Source: Nostoc sp. 'Lobaria pulmonaria (5183) cyanobiont' (GTDB lineage: Bacteria; Cyanobacteriota; Cyanobacteriia; Cyanobacteriales; Nostocaceae). Taken from it: DNA of 64,000 nt. Location: NCBI RefSeq assembly GCF_002949795.1, contig NZ_CP026693.1, forward strand, positions 1 through 64,000. Direction: 5' to 3'. Under the pieces are notes generated by a model. It saw only the letters and a list, made by a program, of their open reading frames with translations, did no database searches and was not told the DNA's origin. This document shows, piece after piece, positions 18,695 to 26,979 of this stretch. The translations under genes and the position numbers were made by a program. Every line of letters begins with the position of its first letter. Within the stretch, counting starts at the first letter, position 1.

Positions 18695-21199
18695 ATGATC
18701 TCACCTCAATGTTGCTTTAAATATCTTTTCTCAGGCATTCTAGGGCTGTCTCTAATTTTAATTCAATCATCTTCCCCTGCCCAGACTGTAAAAAAAGAAG
18801 AAGAATTTCTCAAAAATCAAGCGGTATCCCTGACTTCTTCAGGTCACGAACAATTAGCTCTAGATCAGGCGAATGAAGCTTTAAAAATTTGGCAGGAATC
18901 TACCAAAATTTATCGCCAACTAAACGACCAAGAGGGAGTTACGGAAAGCCTAATTAATCAAAACCTTGCTTTCCAAGCATTAGGATTACATAAACAAGCT
19001 TGCAATACTCTTTTAGAAGCTTTAAAGTTGAATACAATTCTAGATATTTGCGATACGACTTTGCAGCAACCCGCTCTTGCTCAAAAAGAGCAACTGACGG
19101 CAGTAATCGGTAAGCAGAAACCAACATCAGTTAACTTGCTTGGATTACAGAATCTCGGAGAAGTCTTGCGGATTTTGGGTCAGTTAAATGAATCTGAAAC
19201 AGTTCTACAAGAAACATTAACGCTGGCAAAACTTGTATCCTCATCAAAGATTAGTGGGATTTATCTGTCTCTGGGTAATATCGAACAGTCAATTTATCAG
19301 CAATTGCAAGATAAATCTTCTTGGATAGAGGAACCACTTTTTAGAGAGCAGATTGCTAACATTATTCCACAAAAAGCGCAAAAATCACTCTGGTATTACC
19401 AAACACTAGAAAACATACCAAATATCTCCAAATCAGCTAAACTGCAAGCTCAGTTGAATCACTTAACTTTACTGATCAGTTGGGAAAAATGGCTCAGTCA
19501 TCAACCAAATCAAGCGAACCTCCATCAGAAAGTTAATCAACAAATTAGAGTATTGGTAAATCAAATAGATGGCAATTCTTCTGCCTTTTTGGAGTTATCA
19601 CCTGAGCCATCTATTCATGCTCGGTTGAATTTTGCTAATAACCTCAGCCAGATCCCAGATGAAGAATTGAAATCAGTAGCGATTCGATATGCTAAATTAG
19701 CCTTGAAAATGGCTGAAACTATTAATAGTATCCGATGGTTATCCTATAGTTTTGGTACTTTGGGTAAATTATCAACTCAAACAGAACAAAAACAGGCATA
19801 TTTTAAGAAGGCTTTAGGATTCGCTCAATCAATTCGGGCTTCGGATATCGCCTACCAATGGCAGCAGCAGTTAGGACTAATTTACCAAAAGCAGGGAAAA
19901 ACTGAGTTAGCGATTCAGAACTATAATGCTGCGATCGCAAACATGACTGAAGTGCGTGATAGTCTTTTGTCAACTAACGGAGATTTGCAGTTCTCTTTTC
20001 AGTCAGAAATGGAGCCGACATATCGTAATTCTATGCGATTGCTCTTAACATCACCTAATCCTGATTTAAAAAGAGTAATAGAGATAAATGAAGGATTGCA
20101 GATAGCACGCTTAGAAAACTTTCTCAGATGTGGCAAGCTTGACCTTGTTGCTTTGAATCAGCTTCAGAACCTCAATAGCGCCCCAACAGTAATTCACATT
20201 ATTGATTTAGGGAATACTATAGAAGTAATTGCTCAGTCAACAGATGGCTCACTTCACCACCATTCTATTGAATCTAAACTAGTTCGATTCCAGATAGATC
20301 ATCTTTTAGAAGCTTTACAAAATGAAAAGTTTTCTGAAGTAGGCGAAAGTAGCATTACTACTTCTTCTCAAGAAATTTATGAAAAGCTAATTGCACCAAT
20401 TCAAGCATATCTACCCCCATCAGGAACACTCGTATTCACTTTAGATAAATCTTTCCAAAGCATACCAATGGCATTGTTATATGATGGAAAACATTATCTA
20501 ATAGAGCGTTACAGTATTGCAGAAACTTTAGGTTCCAGAATTAGACAACCTAGAGTCTTGCATGAAAACCAGATGATAGCTTTAATAGCTGGACTATCAA
20601 AACTAAGCCCCAGTTCTATAGATCCAAATGCACCTAAAAATATGGAGAATTTGCTCCCATCCAAACAAGAAATAGAAAATGTAGAAAAACAAACTAAATC
20701 GTCAGTTGCCTTGTTAGACAAGAAGTTTACCCTTAAGAGGTTTAAAGAAGAACTAACTCAAAATAATTTTCCTATTGTACATATTACTACCCACGGTCAA
20801 TTTAGTTCTGACCCACTCAAAACAGTACTGGTTGCCTATGACAAGCTAATTAATATTAGAGACTTTGACAGCTTAATCAGAGGTAAAACCGAAAATAGTC
20901 AAGATGCAATTGAGTTACTTGTTCTCAGCGCCTGCGAAACTGCTAAAGGCAACAAGCAGTCAGCAATGGGCATTGCGGGAATAGCTGCCCAAGCAGGAGC
21001 GCGTAGTACTGTTGCTACTTTGTGGCGCGTGGATGCCGATTCTACCGCTTTGCTTATGCAAGAATTTTATAAAGGTTTGAACAATGGCTTGCCAAAAGCA
21101 GAAGCACTACGTCAGGCGCAATTGAGTTTACTGTCAAATCCTAAATATAAAAAGCCTTATTATTGGGGTGGGTTCCTATTGGTTGGAAGCTGGTTGTAA
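18695..21199 (+). CDS. Exported TPR-CHAT (caspase-like) protein
   Basis: An 834-residue protein. A signal peptide or membrane anchor spans residues 1-30 (LFSGILGLSLILIQSSSPAQ), so the caspase-like domain is probably in the periplasm or outside. TPR-type helical repeats lie at about 35-460. The C-terminal CHAT domain has H700 (ITTHGQF) and C747 (LSACETAKG), then AGARSTVATLWRVD and YWGGFLLVG. CHAT proteases cleave proteins; the substrate is unknown. The preceding exoprotein is the obvious candidate partner, since cyanobacteria often pair TPS exoproteins with exported CHAT proteins (from memory). The 3' end overlaps the convergent gene by 40 bp. Confidence 0.92.
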   Translation: MISPQCCFKYLFSGILGLSLILIQSSSPAQTVKKEEEFLKNQAVSLTSSGHEQLALDQANEALKIWQESTKIYRQLNDQEGVTESLINQNLAFQALGLHKQACNTLLEALKLNTILDICDTTLQQPALAQKEQLTAVIGKQKPTSVNLLGLQNLGEVLRILGQLNESETVLQETLTLAKLVSSSKISGIYLSLGNIEQSIYQQLQDKSSWIEEPLFREQIANIIPQKAQKSLWYYQTLENIPNISKSAKLQAQLNHLTLLISWEKWLSHQPNQANLHQKVNQQIRVLVNQIDGNSSAFLELSPEPSIHARLNFANNLSQIPDEELKSVAIRYAKLALKMAETINSIRWLSYSFGTLGKLSTQTEQKQAYFKKALGFAQSIRASDIAYQWQQQLGLIYQKQGKTELAIQNYNAAIANMTEVRDSLLSTNGDLQFSFQSEMEPTYRNSMRLLLTSPNPDLKRVIEINEGLQIARLENFLRCGKLDLVALNQLQNLNSAPTVIHIIDLGNTIEVIAQSTDGSLHHHSIESKLVRFQIDHLLEALQNEKFSEVGESSITTSSQEIYEKLIAPIQAYLPPSGTLVFTLDKSFQSIPMALLYDGKHYLIERYSIAETLGSRIRQPRVLHENQMIALIAGLSKLSPSSIDPNAPKNMENLLPSKQEIENVEKQTKSSVALLDKKFTLKRFKEELTQNNFPIVHITTHGQFSSDPLKTVLVAYDKLINIRDFDSLIRGKTENSQDAIELLVLSACETAKGNKQSAMGIAGIAAQAGARSTVATLWRVDADSTALLMQEFYKGLNNGLPKAEALRQAQLSLLSNPKYKKPYYWGGFLLVGSWL

Positions 21200-22164
21200 A
21201 ATTCCACTAATTTTAGCCCTGATTGGGCTTTTTCTAACTCTTTGGAATTCTTACTGCTTTTGGCTAACTCAGCTGCCGTCAGGTATTCGGGTTTCGCCTC
21301 ATTTGGTAACTTGGCCTTCAGATAGCGATCGCCCAGTACTCTGTAAAGAGTCGGATTTCGGCTACCAGTTGTTGTTGCCGTTTTTAACATCTCAATTGTT
21401 TCATTTAAAAGATTTTGTGCCGTATAGATAACATCTACGTCAAGAATAGTTTCATCTGGAGGTAGCCCTAAGTCTTTGATGCGTTTAATCTTTTGTGCAA
21501 TTTGTTCTTGCTTTGCTACAGACAATACGTCCACAAACGTTTCATCATAGCTAAAAGCTTGACCATCTTTATAAGCAAAAACATCTATTGTATATGGAGT
21601 ACCTGGTTGAAATTCCTTTTCATCACTTGGGTAGGTAAGCCGAGTTTGATTTACAACTTTCTCCCACCCAAACTCGTAACTTTTTACTTTGACTTTGTAA
21701 GAAGTAGCACCTTTAACAGCAGTCCAAGTTATTTCTGGACGTGAATTCAATGTTGATGTGCTATAAGGAGAAATGATTGTTGGCTCATCGCTTCCTTCTG
21801 TGCCACCTTTTCGTATGTGACACGCATTAGTATTGGTTGGATTGCAAGTGGATAAGGCTTCGTCAGGTTCTGCACATTTATCAAGAGGAATAGTTCCACT
21901 AGATAAATTTAAAATGTTTCCAGAACTAAAGCATAAAAATTCTACATAATCACCATTCACAACTTCTATCGTATCTCCCTTACAAATTAAGCTGCCTGCT
22001 GACAAGTGCTTGTGACCCTTACTTATTATCCTTCCCATTTGTGGATCGCAATGAACCTGATTTCTTCTTACTCTTATGAGCGGTACATTTGCTAGCAATG
22101 GTAGATGAATTAGTATTAGAGAAGTTAAACAGCACATTCCCCCAAAAAACATCAGCTTTTTCAT
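21160..22164 (-). CDS. Exported FecR/FN3-like protein with C-terminal TPR
   Basis: A 334-residue protein with a clear signal peptide (MKKLMFFGGMCCLTSLILIH). Residues 30-105 (RVRRNQVHC, LICKGDTIEVVNGDYVEFLC) resemble FecR/DUF-type periplasmic sensor domains that begin with a G-D-x-I core. Residues about 135-215 (PEITWTAVKGATSYKVKV, LTYP, YTIDVFAYKDG) look like a fibronectin type III sandwich. Residues 255-330 are a TPR-like helical repeat. It is transcribed after the kinase gene on the same strand with about 33 bp between, so they form a probable operon. It may be the extracytoplasmic partner or target of the kinase. Confidence 0.75.
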   Translation of the reverse strand: MKKLMFFGGMCCLTSLILIHLPLLANVPLIRVRRNQVHCDPQMGRIISKGHKHLSAGSLICKGDTIEVVNGDYVEFLCFSSGNILNLSSGTIPLDKCAEPDEALSTCNPTNTNACHIRKGGTEGSDEPTIISPYSTSTLNSRPEITWTAVKGATSYKVKVKSYEFGWEKVVNQTRLTYPSDEKEFQPGTPYTIDVFAYKDGQAFSYDETFVDVLSVAKQEQIAQKIKRIKDLGLPPDETILDVDVIYTAQNLLNETIEMLKTATTTGSRNPTLYRVLGDRYLKAKLPNEAKPEYLTAAELAKSSKNSKELEKAQSGLKLVEFYNQLPTNRNPPQ

Positions 22165-22197
22165 TGTTTTACAAACATAATTTGTTTGAGCATCTTA

Positions 22198-24156
22198 TCA
22201 TTTATCAAGTATCCGATCTAGCAGTTCTTGTCTCCAGCGAAACACTTCTGGTAGGCTAGATTTAGTCAAGATACAAGCATCTATATAAGCTCTGGCGTAA
22301 TTAAGTTGACCTAATGATTCTTCTATTTGAGATAGCAAACAATATGCATCTGTTCTTTCGCTATCTAACTTTGTCGCTTTTTCTAGATACTTTTCGGCTT
22401 CAGTTAACTTATTTTCCATTAACCTTGACCATCCTAAATCTTTATACAACGATGCTTGTAACTCTTTATTATTAGTTTTTTGTAACCCGTTTAAAGCTAA
22501 AGTAGCTGCCGCTTTATAATCCCCTTTTTTATTTTTCAACCTTGCTAAAGCTGCAACGGCAAATATAGCTTGATCGCTACTTCTAATAGCAATTTCATAT
22601 TGCTTTTCTGCTAAATCATATTCTCCCTGCCCATCATAAAAATCACCTAATCCGTAATGTGATTCCCATTTATTAGGTTTTAACTTAAAAATTATTTCGT
22701 AAGTTTTATTAACACAATTATAGTCGTATAACTGCTGACACACAATTGCTAAATTATTATAAGCAGTATCGTCTTTCGGGTTGTACTTTATAGCTAGTTC
22801 GTAATTTTTTCTAGCAATCTTAGGGTTATTTTGATGCTGTAAACCCTTCTCAAAGTAAAAATTTGAGACTGAATTAGTTAAATTATATCCATACTTTATT
22901 GCTCTTTGAAAGTCTTTTTCAGCATCGGCAATCCTATTTTCTTTATAAGCTTCTTTACCTTGATTTAAAAAATAATCTGCTACTGTGTATTTTAAGCTAG
23001 TATTAAAATATACTGCTTTTTGAAAATCGTTCTCAGCTTGGTCAATTTGATTTTCTTTATAAGCTTTTTTACCGGAATCTAAATAATATTTTGCTACTAG
23101 AGGTAGTGATGCATATATCAAACCAACAATACTTAATAAACCTAATACAAACACACTCAGTTGAAACGGTTTTGATTTAATTACTCGATTAAGCTTTGAT
23201 TTAAATGGTAAGCGATCCAATCGCTGCAAAATTACTTCAGTAGTTGCTGGACGATTCCCTGGTAAAGGAGCCATCAACTCATCAATAAAATCAGCAAAGG
23301 GTTTGTCAATCTGTGGCGCATCTTTTCTCCAAAGCAAGTTCCCTGTTTTTGTATCTTTAGACAAATCAACAGGTGGAGTCGCAGTGACTAAATGTACAAG
23401 AGTCCGCCCTAAAGCAAAAAAATCTGACTGTGGGACTGCTCGCCCTTCAATTTGTTCTAGTGAAGTGTAACCAGGCGTAACTACAGACGTAATTTCATAT
23501 CGTCCTCCCCTTCCTGTATTAGTTCCTCCGCTTCCACTAATTTTTGCTAGATAGGTATCTGTCACCCGTCGCGCCACACCAAAATCAATTAATGATAGTT
23601 GCCCATTTGACTGAAGAATTATATTAGAAGGTTTAATGTCTCGATGGAAAAAATTGGAGCGGTGTACATCATGAAGAATTTCGATTAATTGTCTGAACCA
23701 TTCTAATGCTAAAGATTGTGAAATTCTCCCATTAAATTCTATCCACTGCTCCAGGTTCTGTCCCTCGACTTTATCCATAACTAAACAACGCAGTGTCAGT
23801 TGAGTATCATTAGGAACAAAAGTGAAAAAATCATCTAAGGTACTTTTAGGGATTCTTGGATGATGAATTAGCTGTAAAGTTAGAGCTTCTTGCTCAATTA
23901 ACTCAACCATCTTAGGCGATCCCCATCTCAGAACTTTCATAATTCGCTGCTCACGTACAGGATTCCACTGAGTACCAGCGTCCTCTACTTCAAAAACTTC
24001 CATATAAGTGAACAATTCTTGAGTAAGCGCTCTCAACGGCTTAATTAAGCGGATGCGGTCATTAATCAGCAGCGAAGTGCCACAAGAGAGACAGTTTTCA
24101 ATATTGTCGGGATTTTGACGTTGATCGCAAAGGGGATTAATACAGTAGCATGACAT
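22198..24156 (-). CDS. Membrane Ser/Thr protein kinase with zinc ribbon and TPR repeats
   Basis: A 652-residue protein. The N-terminal zinc ribbon has cysteines C3, C5, C10, C22, C25. The Hanks-type kinase domain covers about 35-320: invariant Lys K74 (IMKVL), catalytic HRDIKPSN (171-178) and DFG (191-193), then TPGYTSLEQ activation segment. The Gly-rich loop near 50-65 is degenerate, as in several cyanobacterial kinases. One membrane span at about 327-350 is followed by at least five TPRs (about 360-640) that would lie outside the cytoplasm. It lies upstream of the exported FecR-like gene. It probably phosphorylates Ser/Thr in response to an external signal; the targets are unknown. Confidence 0.93.
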   Translation of the reverse strand: MSCYCINPLCDQRQNPDNIENCLSCGTSLLINDRIRLIKPLRALTQELFTYMEVFEVEDAGTQWNPVREQRIMKVLRWGSPKMVELIEQEALTLQLIHHPRIPKSTLDDFFTFVPNDTQLTLRCLVMDKVEGQNLEQWIEFNGRISQSLALEWFRQLIEILHDVHRSNFFHRDIKPSNIILQSNGQLSLIDFGVARRVTDTYLAKISGSGGTNTGRGGRYEITSVVTPGYTSLEQIEGRAVPQSDFFALGRTLVHLVTATPPVDLSKDTKTGNLLWRKDAPQIDKPFADFIDELMAPLPGNRPATTEVILQRLDRLPFKSKLNRVIKSKPFQLSVFVLGLLSIVGLIYASLPLVAKYYLDSGKKAYKENQIDQAENDFQKAVYFNTSLKYTVADYFLNQGKEAYKENRIADAEKDFQRAIKYGYNLTNSVSNFYFEKGLQHQNNPKIARKNYELAIKYNPKDDTAYNNLAIVCQQLYDYNCVNKTYEIIFKLKPNKWESHYGLGDFYDGQGEYDLAEKQYEIAIRSSDQAIFAVAALARLKNKKGDYKAAATLALNGLQKTNNKELQASLYKDLGWSRLMENKLTEAEKYLEKATKLDSERTDAYCLLSQIEESLGQLNYARAYIDACILTKSSLPEVFRWRQELLDRILDK

Positions 24157-24558
24157 ATTTGAAAAACTTATACCAATGCAGTTGACAATGGTTACTAGGC
24201 ATTAATCAACTAAACATCACCTATTTTGAATCTAAGTTTTATTGCTCTAATACTGTACTAAAAAGACTATTACAGTAAATATTGCTCAGTAATCAGCATT
24301 TATTTTGTATATTATGGAACTATTTTATTCTAAGTTTTGAGTAGAACAATCCCATTGATTTAACAGAAAATAAACTATTTGATGCATTTACAGTTTTAAG
24401 TAACCTATTAGATATTTGTATGTTACTTTCTTCAAATCAAGCAAATATAAGCACAAAAAGCTAGTATTATTAAGTCTAATCTAACACACCTCTACCATTG
24501 ACTATAATTAAACGCCCCTTGGGAGGACTTTACTAAACCGATAGGATAAAGTACAAAT
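24157..24558. promoter_or_regulatory. Divergent AT-rich promoter region, kinase and STAND ATPase
   Basis: This 402-bp intergenic region separates divergent genes. It is very AT-rich, with many TATAAT-like sequences but no single convincing promoter. It contains no ORF or repeat that I can support. Confidence 0.45.
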
Positions 24559-26070
24559 ATGGATTTCAGTGCGGAGCAAGGACTAAGGTTTTCAGAGATT
24601 TCCCCCTCTTCCCCTGTTACAACAGCAGAGGAGCCTCTAGAGCAGAGAATTTCAGAAACAGTAACTTTTGAAGAAGCTTTGATCGTAGTGAATAATCTAG
24701 TGTTTGCAAAAAGGGGTAAACCCCTATCTGATGCAGAGATTAGAATTATGAGAGGAGGGTGGGATAACAGTGAGTTCGTGGAGATAGCAGAGAACTCCCC
24801 GTATAGTGCTAATTATTTGCAACGGCGTTTAGCTCCTCAGTTATGGGATCTACTCTCTGAAACTATTGGAAATGAAGAACGGGTGGGAAAGAGGAACCTA
24901 CGATATTTCTTAGAACAAGCCACCAAAAAATATTCTGTTCCATTTGGACTAAACAACGAGCAAGTACTTCCTCCTAATGACCTTGTACAAGGCATTCGAG
25001 GCGAATTACCTGACTTATCTAATTTTTATGGACGGACACAGGAACTAATCCATTTAAAAGAATTAATAATAAAGCAACGCTGTGTATCATTAATAGGTGT
25101 GGCGGGAGTTGGTAAAAGTGCATTAGCAGCAAAACTGTTAACAGAGCTTAGTATAGAGTCTCCATCTGATTTTGATTGTTTAATTTGGAAATCAGTTGCC
25201 TATGCACCGAAAGTTCAGGACTTAGTAGCCGAACTAATGCAACTAATCCAACCTTCAGAAACATCCTCAAGCTTGCCAGAAACCACTCAGACAATGATTA
25301 CAAAACTGGTTAAGCAATTAAAATCGCGCAGATGTTTGCTGGTATTAGATGAATTTGATGCATTATTCCAGAAAAATAACTTCGAGCAGAGGCTAGATTA
25401 CAGAATATTCTTTCGTCGCTTGGTAGAAGAACAACATCAAAGCCGCTTACTGTTAACTAGTAGAGTTTTACCTGATGAATTTGATAGTCTACTAAGTGCT
25501 AAACGGCACATCCAGTGGGTTAGAGTTGAAGGGTTAGACGCAGATACCGCAATGCATTTTTTGGCTACTCAAGGATTGACTGATACGCAAAAATGCAGCG
25601 AGTTAATCAACACCTATCGTGGTAATCCTTTAGAACTTAAAACAGTAGCGGATCGAATTAACCACTTCTTTAGTGGTAGTACAAAAATATTCTTCCAACA
25701 CAAAACTACATTTTTTAGCAATGAGCTTCAAGCAATGCTTGATGAAGCATTTGGTCAAGTATTGAATGAGACTCAGAAGCAAATTATGATTTATTTAGCA
25801 GATAAAGTAGCTTCAGATTTTAAACCTATTAAATTCGTTGAAATAATCAACGATCTAAATCAGAAACACCAAGCATTAGTATCAACTTCAGAATTAATAA
25901 ATGCATTAGAAAAACTTGAAAGACAATCGTTGATTGAAACTAATAAAGACCCATTTACAAAAGAAATCAGTTTTACTCTTCAACCAGTAATAAAAAAATA
26001 TATCATGAAAGATCCGCAAGGATTAGTACGTATATCCCATGCTTTCCCAAAATTAGCAAATGCGTCTTGA
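24559..26070 (+). CDS. STAND/NB-ARC ATPase with vMAP-type N-terminal HTH
   Basis: A 503-residue protein. Residues about 35-130 (VTFEEALIVVNNLVFAKRGK, then LSDAEIRIMRGGW, then YLQRRLAPQLWDLLS) match the helical N-terminal domain seen, from memory, in vWA-MoxR-associated conflict proteins. NB-ARC follows: FYGR (156-159), Walker A GVAGVGKS (180-187), Walker B LLVLDEFD (260-267), sensor LLLTSRVLP, and winged-helix region to about 490. It lacks the C-terminal WD40, TPR or enzymatic module that usually follows such cores, so it may act as an adaptor or be C-terminally shortened. Probable role: nucleotide-driven signalling switch in a conflict system. Confidence 0.82.
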   Translation: MDFSAEQGLRFSEISPSSPVTTAEEPLEQRISETVTFEEALIVVNNLVFAKRGKPLSDAEIRIMRGGWDNSEFVEIAENSPYSANYLQRRLAPQLWDLLSETIGNEERVGKRNLRYFLEQATKKYSVPFGLNNEQVLPPNDLVQGIRGELPDLSNFYGRTQELIHLKELIIKQRCVSLIGVAGVGKSALAAKLLTELSIESPSDFDCLIWKSVAYAPKVQDLVAELMQLIQPSETSSSLPETTQTMITKLVKQLKSRRCLLVLDEFDALFQKNNFEQRLDYRIFFRRLVEEQHQSRLLLTSRVLPDEFDSLLSAKRHIQWVRVEGLDADTAMHFLATQGLTDTQKCSELINTYRGNPLELKTVADRINHFFSGSTKIFFQHKTTFFSNELQAMLDEAFGQVLNETQKQIMIYLADKVASDFKPIKFVEIINDLNQKHQALVSTSELINALEKLERQSLIETNKDPFTKEISFTLQPVIKKYIMKDPQGLVRISHAFPKLANAS

Positions 26071-26979
26071 ACAAAAGCTTTTACCGCAGGGTAATCTACC
26101 CTACATAGAGTGTCACCAAACCTCTGATTACCCCTAACTAAAACAATCGTTAATAAATATGGAGGTCTAAAAGTAAAAATCAAAACGACGCTATTACACC
26201 AGACGACCAAAAGTTCTGTAATATAAAAACGAACAGGAAATGGAGGAAGATATACAACAGCACCAAAAATTTAAAGGACAAAGAGTCATTAATTAGTGAC
26301 GCTTTGCCCAGTACCAAAAACAGAATAATTTCAGAGCGGGGTTATCTCACGAGAACCGAAGCAGTGGTATGGAAAGTTTGGCCGCTTTTATCCACTGACG
26401 GTCAGAAGAGATTTAATCCGCGCTGCTTCTCATATTATACGAGAAGCCACACGAAACGCACCAGTTTTATGTGGCATTTTTGGCTGTTGAAATTTCTCAA
26501 AGGGGCAAGATATTAAGTTTGATTAAGAAAAACCCGAATTTCGTAGTTAAAAATCCTTAGCAGCGCAACAACCCCCTCTGAAGCTTGTAAACCGAGTTAT
26601 CAGGGGAAAATATTGTGAAAAATAGCAAACCCAAGAGCGCAGTAGTAGAGCGTATGGGGTTGAGTGCAGCTTTTGCATGGCAACTTTGTGCTGTAGCGTC
26701 GGGTAATTTCAGGAATATCCTGCCTAGTCGTCTACCAACTCAAAAATGCTGGGTGAGGATTGGGGAAAAGTTAAAAGGGAAAGGGATAAAATACCTTTCC
26801 CCTTTACCCGTTTCTCTTTACCCAGCCAAGGGAACTTGGCTAACTACTAGAGCAATAGATTTGTTGCTGCTGATTTCAAGAGCGTTGCTTTTGGGCATCG
26901 TGTTGGCAAGTGGGGAAAGTTTGAACACTGACATGACTTTAAACCCATCTCTCTCCAAGGAATTCCAAGGGGAGAACCG
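26071..26979. other. 909-bp non-coding stretch with an inserted repeat
   Basis: No gene is supported. It contains a short inverted repeat GCTTCTC/GAGAAGC near 26430-26453 and a copy of the dispersed repeat family R2 (26741-26853). The part just before 26980 should hold the promoter of the replication gene. Confidence 0.5.
26741..26853. repeat. Dispersed repeat family R2, copy A
   Basis: It begins CAAAAATGCTGGGTGAGG, has an internal GGGAAAGGG/CCTTTCCCC inverted core and ends with the palindrome GCCAAG-GGAA-CTTGGC (26825-26840) followed by TAACTACTAG. The same parts in the opposite orientation form copy B inside the virD4-like gene (44957-45080). Confidence 0.75.

Noticed and set aside
14532..21199. 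Expected FhaC/ShlB-type transporter for the TPS exoprotein
   Set aside because: No POTRA/beta-barrel gene is present in the window; the partner must lie elsewhere.
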